NCBI GenBank assembly: GCA_027019685.1 | Contig: JALUWH010000134.1 | Location: forward strand, 1 to 12,650 | Direction: 5' to 3' | Length of the DNA: 12,650 nt | Origin: Ghiorsea sp. | Lineage (GTDB): Bacteria > Pseudomonadota > Zetaproteobacteria > Mariprofundales > Mariprofundaceae | In this document: positions 1-7,286 of the stretch, one piece after another | Layout: every line of letters starts with the position of its first letter | How positions within the stretch are numbered: position 1 is the stretch's first letter | Translations under genes and position numbers: made by a program | Notes under the pieces: generated by a model | Told to the model about the DNA's origin: nothing | What the model saw: the letters and a program-made list of their open reading frames with translations, nothing else | Databases searched by the model: none

Positions 1-1
1 A

Positions 2-883
2 TTACGCAAGGTTGCAGATAGTGAGCCGCCAAATAAGCTCAAACCCCACCAACGCGCAGAATTACCCAAATGGATATATGCCGCTTGGCGTGATGCTTGG
101 GGAGCAGATGTAGTGCAAGCCATGATGCAGGCCTGTAAACAACCCGCAGACTTATGTATTGCAGTATTCAAACATCGAGAAGAATGGATAAATAAAGCAG
201 CACAACAAGGCTTTACTGTTCGCCAAGGTGAACTGTCGCCCTATGCTGTGTTGTTGGCTGCAAACACCAATGTATCCCAATTACCTGGTTATACCCAAGG
301 TAAATTTACCGTGATTGACCAAGCCGCCCAAGCCGCCACCTTGCCACTCACTTTAACCCATGAAACAGGACATGTTTTGGATATTTGTGCAGCCCCTGGT
401 GGTAAAACAGCTATGCTTGCCAAGCGTTTTCCTAAAGCACAAGTCACTGCCATTGAATTAAACCCCAAACGTATCCCACGTTTACAAGAAAACTTAAATC
501 GTTTAAACCTCAAAAATGTTGAGATTGTTCAAGCCGATGCCAACACTTTACCGTATGCCAACAATAGCATTGATGCCATTTTACTGGATGCTCCCTGCTC
601 AGCATCTGGCACATTACGCAGACACCCTGATGCTAAATTTTTGCATGATAAGGAAAGTATGATTCAAGCATCAAAATTACAAACTGCCTTACTCAAAGAA
701 TCATTGAGAGTGCTCAAAGTGGGTGGTACTTTGGTCTATGCCGTTTGCTCCATTCACCCCCAAGAAAATGAGGCTGTGGTCAATCAATTTAAGAGTGTGC
801 AAAGTACGCAACGTTTACTACCAAGTGACAGTCATGATGGCTTCTTTTTTGCGCAAATCATCAAACAAGAGGAATCGGTATGA
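2..883 (+). CDS. rsmB: 16S rRNA (cytosine-967-C5)-methyltransferase RsmB, 3' part
   Basis: SAM-dependent enzyme that methylates C5 of a cytosine in 16S rRNA (C967 in E. coli) during small-subunit assembly in the cytoplasm. The frame is open from base 2, so the gene starts outside the window. The 293 visible residues cover the end of the N-terminal NusB-like region and the whole Rossmann methyltransferase domain. Visible motifs are SAM-binding DICAAPGGKT (about residues 127-136 of the visible part), LLDAPCSASG with one catalytic Cys (199) and YAVCSIHPQEN with the second (249). This two-cysteine arrangement is the signature of RNA m5C methyltransferases, and the spacing and the HPD after the first Cys match RsmB/Sun. 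An internal GTG at 113 is not the real start because homology runs upstream of it. The TGA overlaps the next gene's ATG (ATGA), so the two are probably translationally coupled. Specificity for C967 is inferred from family resemblance. Confidence 0.93.
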   Translation, partial: LRKVADSEPPNKLKPHQRAELPKWIYAAWRDAWGADVVQAMMQACKQPADLCIAVFKHREEWINKAAQQGFTVRQGELSPYAVLLAANTNVSQLPGYTQGKFTVIDQAAQAATLPLTLTHETGHVLDICAAPGGKTAMLAKRFPKAQVTAIELNPKRIPRLQENLNRLNLKNVEIVQADANTLPYANNSIDAILLDAPCSASGTLRRHPDAKFLHDKESMIQASKLQTALLKESLRVLKVGGTLVYAVCSIHPQENEAVVNQFKSVQSTQRLLPSDSHDGFFFAQIIKQEESV

Positions 884-1305
884 GCCGCATCGAATATAAA
901 ATAAACGCCAAAGTATCAGTAAAACAATTTATTAACCTGCTGCAAACATCATCACTGGGTGAACGCAGACCCATTCATGATCAAACATGTCTCAAAGGCA
1001 TGTTAGACAACAGTAATTTAATCATTTCAGCTTGGTCTGAACATAAACTTATCGGTATAGCCCGCTCAGTTACGGATTTCCACTACGCTTGCTATCTTTC
1101 AGACCTTGCAGTTGATACGCATTTCCAAAAGCAAGGTATTGGCAAGAAATTACAAGCTTTAACCCAAGAACAATTAGGCTCTCAATGTAAAATTATCTTG
1201 ATTTCAGCACCTGCTGCCCATGATTATTATAAGAAACTTGGGTTTACAAACAATGAACGTTGTTGGGTTCTCAATCGTAACCAACGAATCAAGGAAATAT
1301 CATGA
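880..1305 (+). CDS. GNAT-family N-acetyltransferase
   Basis: A 141-residue single-domain acyl-CoA N-acyltransferase of the GNAT fold. Motif A is clear: strand LSDLAVD (73-79), then the acetyl-CoA pyrophosphate-binding turn QKQGIGKKL (83-91, the Q/RxxGxG/A signature). Motif B is DYYKKLGF near residues 115-122. The substrate cannot be told from sequence; the family includes enzymes acting on small amines, antibiotics and protein N-termini. The start ATG overlaps the rsmB stop by four bases and has an AGAGGAA Shine-Dalgarno at 868-874. The stop overlaps the xth start in the same ATGA way, so the gene sits in an operon with rRNA methylation and DNA repair functions. It is not RimI-like enough for me to give it a symbol. 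Confidence 0.85.
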   Translation: MSRIEYKINAKVSVKQFINLLQTSSLGERRPIHDQTCLKGMLDNSNLIISAWSEHKLIGIARSVTDFHYACYLSDLAVDTHFQKQGIGKKLQALTQEQLGSQCKIILISAPAAHDYYKKLGFTNNERCWVLNRNQRIKEIS

Positions 1306-2063
1306 AAATTGTTAGTTGGAATGTAAACTCTTTAAATGTGCGCTTACCGCACGTCTTGGATTATTTAAAAGAACATCAACCTGATGTTCTAGCTTTGCAG
1401 GAAACCAAACAAACCGATGATAAGTTTCCCAAAGATGATATCGAAGCCGCAGGTTATCATGTCGCCTTTCAGGGGCAAAAAACATACAATGGTGTTGCCA
1501 TCATAAGTAAACACCCGCTTGAAGATATAAGCTTTGATATTCCCAACTTGGATGACCCACAAAAACGTGTCATTGCAGCCACCATTCAAGGCATTCGTAT
1601 CATTGATATTTATTTGCCCAATGGTCAGGAAGTTGGCTCTGAAAAATATGCTTATAAAATGAAATGGATAAACGCACTCAAAACTTATGTACAAGATGAA
1701 CTCAAAACACATGAAAAATTGGTCTTATTAGGCGACTACAATATTGCACCTGCCGATATTGATATTCATGACCCCGACCGCTGGCAAGGTAAAATTATGT
1801 GCTCTGATGAAGAACGCGCGCATTACCAAGACTTATTAAACATGGGTTTACACGATAGTTTGCGTGAGCTACATCCAGATGAACCTATGTTTTCGTGGTG
1901 GGACTATAGAGCCAACGCTTTTAGACGGAAATGGGGCATTCGTATCGACCATTTATTGGTGACTTCAAATATCCAAGTGCTTGATGGTGGTATTCACGCT
2001 GAAGAACGCGCCAAAGAGCGCCCATCTGACCATGCACCTGCTTGGATTGAAATTAAAGACTGA
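1302..2063 (+). CDS. xth: Exodeoxyribonuclease III / AP endonuclease
   Basis: Mg-dependent exonuclease/AP endonuclease of the EEP (endonuclease/exonuclease/phosphatase) superfamily. It cuts at abasic sites and trims 3' blocks in base excision repair. At 253 residues it is close to the usual ExoIII length of about 260-270. All expected catalytic residues are visible: N7 (SWNVNSLNVR), E34 (LQETK), Y104 (IYLPNG), D145 and N147 (GDYNIAP), D216 (RIDHLL) and the closing D243-H244 (PSDHAP). SWWDYR near 198-203 is typical of the bacterial XthA group. The start has AAGGA at 1291-1295, and its ATG overlaps the GNAT stop. Nothing is missing or truncated. The gene lies third in the rsmB-GNAT-xth run, and no promoter of its own is evident. 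Confidence 0.95.
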   Translation: MKIVSWNVNSLNVRLPHVLDYLKEHQPDVLALQETKQTDDKFPKDDIEAAGYHVAFQGQKTYNGVAIISKHPLEDISFDIPNLDDPQKRVIAATIQGIRIIDIYLPNGQEVGSEKYAYKMKWINALKTYVQDELKTHEKLVLLGDYNIAPADIDIHDPDRWQGKIMCSDEERAHYQDLLNMGLHDSLRELHPDEPMFSWWDYRANAFRRKWGIRIDHLLVTSNIQVLDGGIHAEERAKERPSDHAPAWIEIKD

Positions 2064-2096
2064 TTGCTTTAACCTACCGACACAAAGGAGTTTGCC

Positions 2097-2411
2097 ATGT
2101 CCAAAGTATTTTTATCAATCCTGCTATTGAGCAGCTTAACCCTTATCACTGCCTGTTCAGGCAAAAAAGAAGTTAGCCAAGAGCCTGAAGGTATCAGCTA
2201 CAAAACCAATGAAATCACTGTGCGCCAATGCGCAGACATTGACGACCAATCCTTTAGAACATTGCTTGAAGACCATGATACCAGCATCAAGAAACAAATG
2301 TCACCACATTTGTATATCGTGACTTGGGATGACGATCGCCATGCCGACGAGGTTGTTCGTGAATTAAAAAACACGACCATGTTTTGCGGTGTGGATAAAT
2401 ATCAAGAATAA
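2097..2411 (+). CDS. Small predicted lipoprotein, unrecognised
   Basis: A 104-residue protein with a classic lipoprotein signal: Lys3, a hydrophobic stretch over residues 4-18, then lipobox ITAC with Cys20 as the predicted lipidation site. The residue after Cys is Ser, which under the E. coli +2 rule would favour outer-membrane sorting. The mature part of about 85 residues is charged and holds two further cysteines, in VRQCADIDD and near the end in MFCGVD, which could form a disulfide in the periplasm. I do not recognise a family. The start is supported by AAGGAG at 2085-2090, six bases before ATG. It lies 33 bases after xth on the same strand and may be cotranscribed. Its last 10 bases overlap the 3' end of the convergent gene. 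Confidence 0.75.
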   Translation: MSKVFLSILLLSSLTLITACSGKKEVSQEPEGISYKTNEITVRQCADIDDQSFRTLLEDHDTSIKKQMSPHLYIVTWDDDRHADEVVRELKNTTMFCGVDKYQE

Positions 2412-2944
2412 ACGTGATTCTTTTTCGTAAACCTTTGGCGAAAGAAAAACAGCCATAGCAACACCATCAACAGCCCCGCATAACCAATCTTCTCTGCCAT
2501 GACTTGTTGCGCTTGCTTCATGCTTTGTAAACGCTGTTCAATGCTTTGACTTGAAAGCAAGGTTTGCCCACCCTGCTGCACCTGCCAAACCTGCTGATGT
2601 TTATCTACCCACACAGTAATCGTTTGATGTACATAAGGTTTTAATTGCTCTTCCCACACATGATAACCATAACGCAAATAACCATGTTTCAAGCCATTTT
2701 CTTTATTATACACAAGCATTTCAACCACTGTGGGTGATTTCGCAGGCGCATGAAAAGTTACCTGCTGCAATAACCCTGTATGGCTAAACAATGATTTATC
2801 CTCTGGCTTATGAAATGCACTTTCATTCCACTGTGATGAAAGCCCCATGAACAACAAACCCAAACCACAAACCAACCAAATCCAAGATAGCTGTTGACCT
2901 AAGCTTGTCATAGCCACTTGCTCATTTTTATCTTTGTTCTCCAC
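2402..2944 (-). CDS. Two-helix membrane protein of unknown function
   Basis: A 180-residue hypothetical protein. Hydrophobic segments lie at about residues 18-36 (WIWLVCGLGLLFMGL) and 153-169 (IGYAGLLMVLLWLFFF). They flank a roughly 115-residue polar domain that contains the strand-like stretch TITVWVDKHQQVWQVQQGG, and a Gln-rich probable helix precedes helix two. With both ends short and charged, the polar domain probably lies in the periplasm (inference). The layout recalls DUF3592-type two-helix proteins, but I see no defining motif. The longest frame begins with GTG at 2944, three bases after the tldD stop, with no good Shine-Dalgarno; an ATG 11 codons further in (2911) is an alternative. 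The short gap suggests cotranscription with tldD and coupled translation. Confidence 0.65.
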   Translation of the reverse strand: MENKDKNEQVAMTSLGQQLSWIWLVCGLGLLFMGLSSQWNESAFHKPEDKSLFSHTGLLQQVTFHAPAKSPTVVEMLVYNKENGLKHGYLRYGYHVWEEQLKPYVHQTITVWVDKHQQVWQVQQGGQTLLSSQSIEQRLQSMKQAQQVMAEKIGYAGLLMVLLWLFFFRQRFTKKNHVYS

Positions 2945-2947
2945 AGT

Positions 2948-4375
2948 TTATGCTTCTGTACCACCCACAGTTAATTCATCAATACGAATGGTGGGTAAAC
3001 CAACCCCCACAGGCACAGATTGCCCTGCTTTGCCGCATGTTCCCACGCCTGGGTCTAACGCCAAATCATCACCAATCATGGATACGCGTTTAAGCACTTC
3101 ATGCCCTGAGCCGATTAGGGTCACATCTTTGACGGGGTGCAAGATTTTCCCGTTTTTCACGCGATAGGCTTCCGATGTAGTAAACACAAACTTGCCCGAT
3201 GTAATGTCCACCTGCCCACCACCAAAATTGACCGCATAAATGCCGTCATCCAACGATGCTAAAATATCATCAGGGTTATCCTTGCCTGCCAACATAAAGG
3301 TGTTGGTCATGCGGGGCAGCACAGGGTCGGCATAAGATTCACGCCTACCATTGCCTGTAGGCTCAACGCCCATCAATCGTGCATTTTGTTTGTCTTGTAG
3401 ATAACCCACCAGCACACCATCTTCAATCAAGGTCGTGCATTGCGTGGGCGTGCCTTCATCATCCACATTCAGCGAACCTCGACGCTCTGCAATCGAACCA
3501 TCATCCACCACAGTCACACCTTTGGCTGCAATCTGCTGCCCCATTTTGCCTGCAAACACCGATGTGCCTTTACGATTAAAATCACCCTCAAGCCCATGCC
3601 CAATGGCTTCATGCAACAAAATACCCGGCCAACCATTGCCCAGCACCACGGGCATAGCGCCAGCAGGTGCGGCTTCGGCTTCAAGGTTTAAGAGTGCAAG
3701 TCGCACTGCTTCACGGGTCAACCGTTCAGCTTCGCCACTTTCCAAAAGCCTTTGCAAATCGAAACGACCACCGCCGCCAGCACCACCTGTTTCGCGTTTC
3801 CCATTTTCTTCGACCACCACAGAAATATTAAAGCGCACCAAAGGTCGCTCATCAGCAAAAGTCTGACCATCCATGGTAATAATCTGCACTTGTTTGAACG
3901 CTGAAGACACACTTGCCGATACCTGCTGCACCCGTGGGTCAATGCTTCGTGCCAAAACATCCAACTTTTCCAACAGCGCCTTACGGCTCTGCATATCCAC
4001 CTGCTGCATGGGATTACCCGCAGGATAAAGATTATGTTTTAAAGCTTGCGGACGAATGGCTTGCGGTTGTAAATCTTTACCACTATTGGCAATCGCCCTT
4101 GCTGCTTTTGCCGCATCCATCAAAGCCGCTGTATCAAAGCTATCGGTATAAGCATGACCTGATGCTTCACCCATAATCACCCGCGCACCAATGCCTTGAT
4201 GCGTGCTGGCTGATACATGTTTTACCCTACCCTCTTCCAAAGATAGTGATTCCGACACGCTGTGCTGCAAATAAAGGTCAGCATCATCAGCACCAGCAGG
4301 TACCATAAGTTGCAACATTTGGCTTAAAGTTTGTTCAGGTATAGCTTCAAAAATGGATAAAGATAATGATTTCAT
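2948..4375 (-). CDS. tldD: Metalloprotease TldD
   Basis: Zinc metalloprotease of the TldD/PmbA family (peptidase U62). In E. coli, TldD forms a heterodimer with TldE (PmbA) that degrades unfolded peptides, matures microcin B17 and processes the CcdA antitoxin. The length of 475 residues fits E. coli TldD at about 480. The zinc motif HEAIGH is at 255-260 (HExxxH) in LLHEAIGHGLEGDF, and the C-terminal ligand cysteine is in GVGTCGKAG (Cys447). GGGGRFD, VDDEGTPTQ and NFGGGQVD are strongly TldD-like. The protein appears complete, and it is TldD rather than TldE because the metal site is intact. The ATG at 4375 is the only usual start codon after an in-frame TGA at 4439-4441. No Shine-Dalgarno is visible before it. 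No pmbA/tldE partner is present in the window. Confidence 0.95.
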   Translation of the reverse strand: MKSLSLSIFEAIPEQTLSQMLQLMVPAGADDADLYLQHSVSESLSLEEGRVKHVSASTHQGIGARVIMGEASGHAYTDSFDTAALMDAAKAARAIANSGKDLQPQAIRPQALKHNLYPAGNPMQQVDMQSRKALLEKLDVLARSIDPRVQQVSASVSSAFKQVQIITMDGQTFADERPLVRFNISVVVEENGKRETGGAGGGGRFDLQRLLESGEAERLTREAVRLALLNLEAEAAPAGAMPVVLGNGWPGILLHEAIGHGLEGDFNRKGTSVFAGKMGQQIAAKGVTVVDDGSIAERRGSLNVDDEGTPTQCTTLIEDGVLVGYLQDKQNARLMGVEPTGNGRRESYADPVLPRMTNTFMLAGKDNPDDILASLDDGIYAVNFGGGQVDITSGKFVFTTSEAYRVKNGKILHPVKDVTLIGSGHEVLKRVSMIGDDLALDPGVGTCGKAGQSVPVGVGLPTIRIDELTVGGTEA

Positions 4376-4433
4376 GGCAACATCGTCTGCAATCGTTAGG
4401 TTTTGGTCAAGTTTAGCTTTAGAGGTCTGTTTT
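4376..4433. promoter_or_regulatory. 58-base divergent gap between tldD and the EI24 gene
   Basis: The two genes start back to back here, so promoters for both should lie in this gap or reach into the neighbouring starts. On the minus strand a TTGACC resembles a -35 box, but the hexamer 17 bases on (GACGAT) is a poor -10 and would put transcription start almost at the tldD ATG. On the plus strand I see only the AGAGG ribosome site at 4421-4425. No operator-like palindrome is evident. Confidence 0.3.
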
Positions 4434-5159
4434 ATGATTCAAGGTATCACCACATTCTTTTCAGGATTTATCATGATGTTCAGCGAAAGCAGCCTGCGCT
4501 CTGTGCTTTGGCGTATGCTGGGTTTGTTGGCTGTGCTTATGGTTGTGTTGATGACCAGTGTGTTTTTCTTTTCTGATTATTTGGCATCCATGTGGATACC
4601 TGAAGGTGATGGGATGTTTTGGGTTGCAGTAGGATATATTGCTTCCTTTTTAGCAGGTCTTTTATCCATTGTCGTTGGGGCTGTGGCATTTGTTGCCCTT
4701 GCCTCGGCAGCCGTCGCACCTTGGTTGGACACCTTGGCATTTAGGACGGAAAAAATCCTCGGTCATCCCACAGTAGAAAATGATGCGTCATGGGCAAATC
4801 AGGCACTCGCAGCCGCTATCAATTCTATCCGCCCCTTGTTTGGTTTGCTGCTTTGGGGTTTGTTGGCATTGGTGTTTTTCTTAATTCCACCATTGATGAC
4901 GCTGATTTGGACATACGGCAGCATTCAATTTTTGAATTATGAACTCTTTGATACCCAAGCCAGCCGTAAAGGTTTAAAGTTTAATGAACGTAAAGCGGAT
5001 ATGAAAGAAAACCGTTGGTTTTGGCTTGGTTTTGGTGGCATATCATTGCTACTCATGGTTGTACCTATACTGAATATTTTTGTGCTGCCTGCGGCAGTGG
5101 TTGCCCTTGCTAAAAAAGGTCATCCCGAATCCTTACCTACCACCCAAGAAAACGCATAA
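4434..5159 (+). CDS. EI24 domain (CysZ-like) inner-membrane protein
   Basis: A 241-residue multi-spanning membrane protein of the EI24 family, the same family as the E. coli sulfate transporter CysZ. Hydrophobic segments lie at about residues 28-46, 62-95 (long, possibly a helical pair), 133-160 and 196-226. The C-terminal stretch LGFGGISLLLMVVPILNIF followed by VLPAAVVAL is the typical EI24 ending. The frame opens earlier at ATG 4353, but that start would overlap tldD and adds polar residues unlike the family. ATG 4434 has AGAGG at 4421-4425, and the FSGFIMMFSESSLRSVLWR that follows matches the usual amphipathic N-terminus. No cys genes are nearby, so sulfate transport is not supported by context and I give no symbol. 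Confidence 0.8.
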   Translation: MIQGITTFFSGFIMMFSESSLRSVLWRMLGLLAVLMVVLMTSVFFFSDYLASMWIPEGDGMFWVAVGYIASFLAGLLSIVVGAVAFVALASAAVAPWLDTLAFRTEKILGHPTVENDASWANQALAAAINSIRPLFGLLLWGLLALVFFLIPPLMTLIWTYGSIQFLNYELFDTQASRKGLKFNERKADMKENRWFWLGFGGISLLLMVVPILNIFVLPAAVVALAKKGHPESLPTTQENA

Positions 5160-5193
5160 TACCAATGTGTTACCAATATAAAAGTGACTACCC

Positions 5194-5251
5194 TGTCATT
5201 TCGACTAACGTGGAGAAATCTCAAGATTCCTCAGCTTCGTTCAGAATGACA
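5194..5251. repeat. Imperfect palindromic intergenic element upstream of uup
   Basis: A 58-base imperfect palindrome with perfect ends TGTCATT and AATGACA. The inner arms also pair well: the left arm reads GGAGAAATCT and the reverse complement of the right arm reads TGAGGAATCT. The right half (AGATTCCTCAGCTTCG) resembles a type of dispersed intergenic repeat I know from many bacterial genomes. It fills most of the gap between the EI24 gene and uup and ends 20 bases before the uup ATG. It could fold in RNA and end EI24 transcription or lie in the uup leader. Whether it is a MITE or a REP element needs its genome copy number. Confidence 0.6.
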
Positions 5252-5271
5252 TCTAAGCCTAAGGATAAAAT

Positions 5272-7194
5272 ATGCCAGTTTTAATGTTACATGGTCTTAA
5301 AAAAGCATTTGGTCATCAAGTACTGTTGGATAATGTGGACTTACGTATTAGTGCAGGTGCACGCGTGGGTTTAATTGGGCGCAATGGTGAGGGTAAGTCC
5401 ACCCTGCTTAAAGTGATTGCTGGGCAAATGGACGTAGACGACGGAAGCGTACAAATCAAAAGTGGCTGCAAGGTCGCATATTTACATCAAGACCCCTATT
5501 TTGAACCTGGTCAAAGCGTGTTTCAAGTGGTTGCTGAGGGTCTAGGCGAAGTTGCCAACACTTTAGATGCTTACCATCAAGCCACCAGCAACTTAGCGCA
5601 TGATTATTCTGATAAAGCCCTAAAAAAACTTGAAAACTTGCAACATCAACTTGAACATTTGGGCGCATGGAAGCTCCATGCTAGAATTGAAACTGCCATC
5701 ACCAAGTTGGGTTTGGATGCAGACCGTGATGTTGGCGAATTATCAGGTGGCTGGTTGCGCCGCGTGGCTTTGGCACAAGCTGTGGTCGTTGAACCCGAAG
5801 TTTTGTTGCTTGATGAGCCCACCAACCACTTGGATATATCATCCATTGAATGGCTTGAAGATTTTGTTGCATCCTTTCAAGGTGCTGTGTTGTTTATTAC
5901 CCATGACAGGTATTTCTTAGATGCTGTGGCGGAAGAAATCATTGAATTGGACAGGGGGAAGCTTACCCATTTTCAGGCAAGTTATGCCGAATATCTACAG
6001 AAAAAAGCTGAATTATTAGAAATTGAATCCAGAGAACATAAAAAATTTGATAAAATGCTCGCCAACGAAGAAAAATGGATTCGTCAAGGCATTCCAGCAC
6101 GACGTACACGCAATGAAGGCAGGGTTCGCGCCCTTGAAGATTTAAGAAAACAACGTGCTGCCCGTAAGCTTCGCGGTGGCGATGTGGATTTGCGCGTGGC
6201 ATCAGGTGTCAAACCTGGCAAACTGTTGATAGAAGCCATTGATGTCTGCCATAGCTTTGAAAAAGCGATGATTGTCGATAATTTCAATTGCAAAATCATG
6301 GCAGGTGAACGCATTGGTTTTTTAGGCCCCAACGGTATTGGTAAAACTACACTGCTCAAAATTCTCTTGGGTGAATTACAAGCTAATAGTGGTCATATCA
6401 AACATGGAGTGCGCCTTGCCCCTGCATTCTTAACGCAAATTCGAGAACTTAACCCCGAAGACAAACTTAAAGATGTGCTCGTACCAAGTGGCGGTAATTT
6501 TGTGCATATTGGTGGGCATGAACCACGACATATTGTTAGTTATATGCAGGATTTCCTCTTTGATAAAGAATTATTAAATGCACGTGTTGCTGCTCTTTCT
6601 GGTGGTGAGCGGGGTCGCCTTTTGCTCGCTAAACTCTTGCTAGAACCTGCCAACCTATTGGTGCTTGATGAGCCGACCAACGACTTGGATATTGGCACAC
6701 TTGCAGTGCTTGAAGAAGCTTTAGCCAAATACCAAGGCACAGTCATTATCGTTAGTCACGATAGGGCATTTATGGATAGAACCGTAAGCAAAGTGTTGGC
6801 ATTTGAAGGTGATGGCAAAATTGTACCCATCGAAGGTGGTTATTCCGATTATCTGGCATGGAAAGAACGCGCTGTTTTGCGTGAAAACGAAGAAAAATTA
6901 GCTGAAAAGTCAGGAAAACAATCTATAAACACTAAAAAAGAAGAAAAAATAGCTAAAACTGTCAAAAAACTTGCCTACAAGGAACAAAAAGAACTGGATG
7001 ACCTGCCAATGAATATTGAAGCTTGGGAAGCAGAAAAAGAAGCCCTTGAAGCCAAATTCTGCGATGTTGATTATTTCAGCAACGACCCTGAAAGTTTTCA
7101 AAAAGACCAAAAACGATTGGATGAATTAGCCAACCTTTTAGAAAGCGGCTATACCCGTTGGGAAGAGCTAGAAGAAAAACAAAATAGCTTTTAA
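5272..7194 (+). CDS. uup: ABC-F ATPase Uup
   Basis: Soluble ABC-F protein with two ATP-binding cassettes and no membrane domain. ABC-F proteins act on ribosomes; E. coli Uup is linked to ribosome function and to suppression of transposon precise excision. At 640 residues it matches Uup (about 635). First cassette: Walker A GRNGEGKST (36-44), signature LSGGW (157-161), Walker B/D-loop LLLDEPTNHLD (178-188). An arginine-rich linker (PtIM-like, about 240-305) follows. Second cassette: GPNGIGKTT (352-360), LSGGERGR (442-449), LVLDEPTNDLD (463-473), switch SHDR (495-498). The C-terminal 100 residues are Lys/Glu-rich and coiled-coil-like, the DNA-binding domain that separates Uup from other ABC-F members. 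The early QDPYFEPGQSVFQVVAEG also matches Uup. ATG 5272 has AAGGA at 5261-5265. The gene is complete. Confidence 0.93.
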   Translation: MPVLMLHGLKKAFGHQVLLDNVDLRISAGARVGLIGRNGEGKSTLLKVIAGQMDVDDGSVQIKSGCKVAYLHQDPYFEPGQSVFQVVAEGLGEVANTLDAYHQATSNLAHDYSDKALKKLENLQHQLEHLGAWKLHARIETAITKLGLDADRDVGELSGGWLRRVALAQAVVVEPEVLLLDEPTNHLDISSIEWLEDFVASFQGAVLFITHDRYFLDAVAEEIIELDRGKLTHFQASYAEYLQKKAELLEIESREHKKFDKMLANEEKWIRQGIPARRTRNEGRVRALEDLRKQRAARKLRGGDVDLRVASGVKPGKLLIEAIDVCHSFEKAMIVDNFNCKIMAGERIGFLGPNGIGKTTLLKILLGELQANSGHIKHGVRLAPAFLTQIRELNPEDKLKDVLVPSGGNFVHIGGHEPRHIVSYMQDFLFDKELLNARVAALSGGERGRLLLAKLLLEPANLLVLDEPTNDLDIGTLAVLEEALAKYQGTVIIVSHDRAFMDRTVSKVLAFEGDGKIVPIEGGYSDYLAWKERAVLRENEEKLAEKSGKQSINTKKEEKIAKTVKKLAYKEQKELDDLPMNIEAWEAEKEALEAKFCDVDYFSNDPESFQKDQKRLDELANLLESGYTRWEELEEKQNSF

Positions 7195-7247
7195 GTTTTT
7201 AAAACTAAAAAAGGACGCTGATTTAAGGGTGAAACAGAATTAACGCA

Positions 7248-7271
7248 TCATTCCCACCTGCGTGAGAATGA
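7248..7271. repeat. Short palindrome between convergent uup and ppk1
   Basis: Arms TCATTCCCAC and GTGAGAATGA pair with one mismatch around a four-base centre (CTGC). The sequence type (TCATTCCCAC...) is like common REP-style intergenic palindromes. It sits between the 3' ends of uup (7194) and ppk1 (7287) and could stop transcription or protect mRNA ends from both sides. No T-run follows on either strand, so I do not call it an intrinsic terminator. AT-rich DNA at 7195-7212 just after uup is also weakly symmetrical. Confidence 0.6.
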
Positions 7272-7286
7272 CAGTCGTTGGTTTAC

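Noticed and set aside
2934..3866. Plus-strand frames across the tldD region, up to 143 residues
   Set aside because: They are antisense to a full-length, well conserved tldD, have Ser/Pro-rich low-information products and show no ribosome sites.
4353..4433. Upstream extension of the EI24 gene to ATG 4353
   Set aside because: It would overlap the tldD start and adds non-conserved residues; ATG 4434 has a good AGAGG site and a family-like N-terminus.
5193..5199. CTGTCAT heptamer before uup as half of a Pho box
   Set aside because: It is the terminus of the palindromic repeat, and no second heptamer lies at the right spacing.
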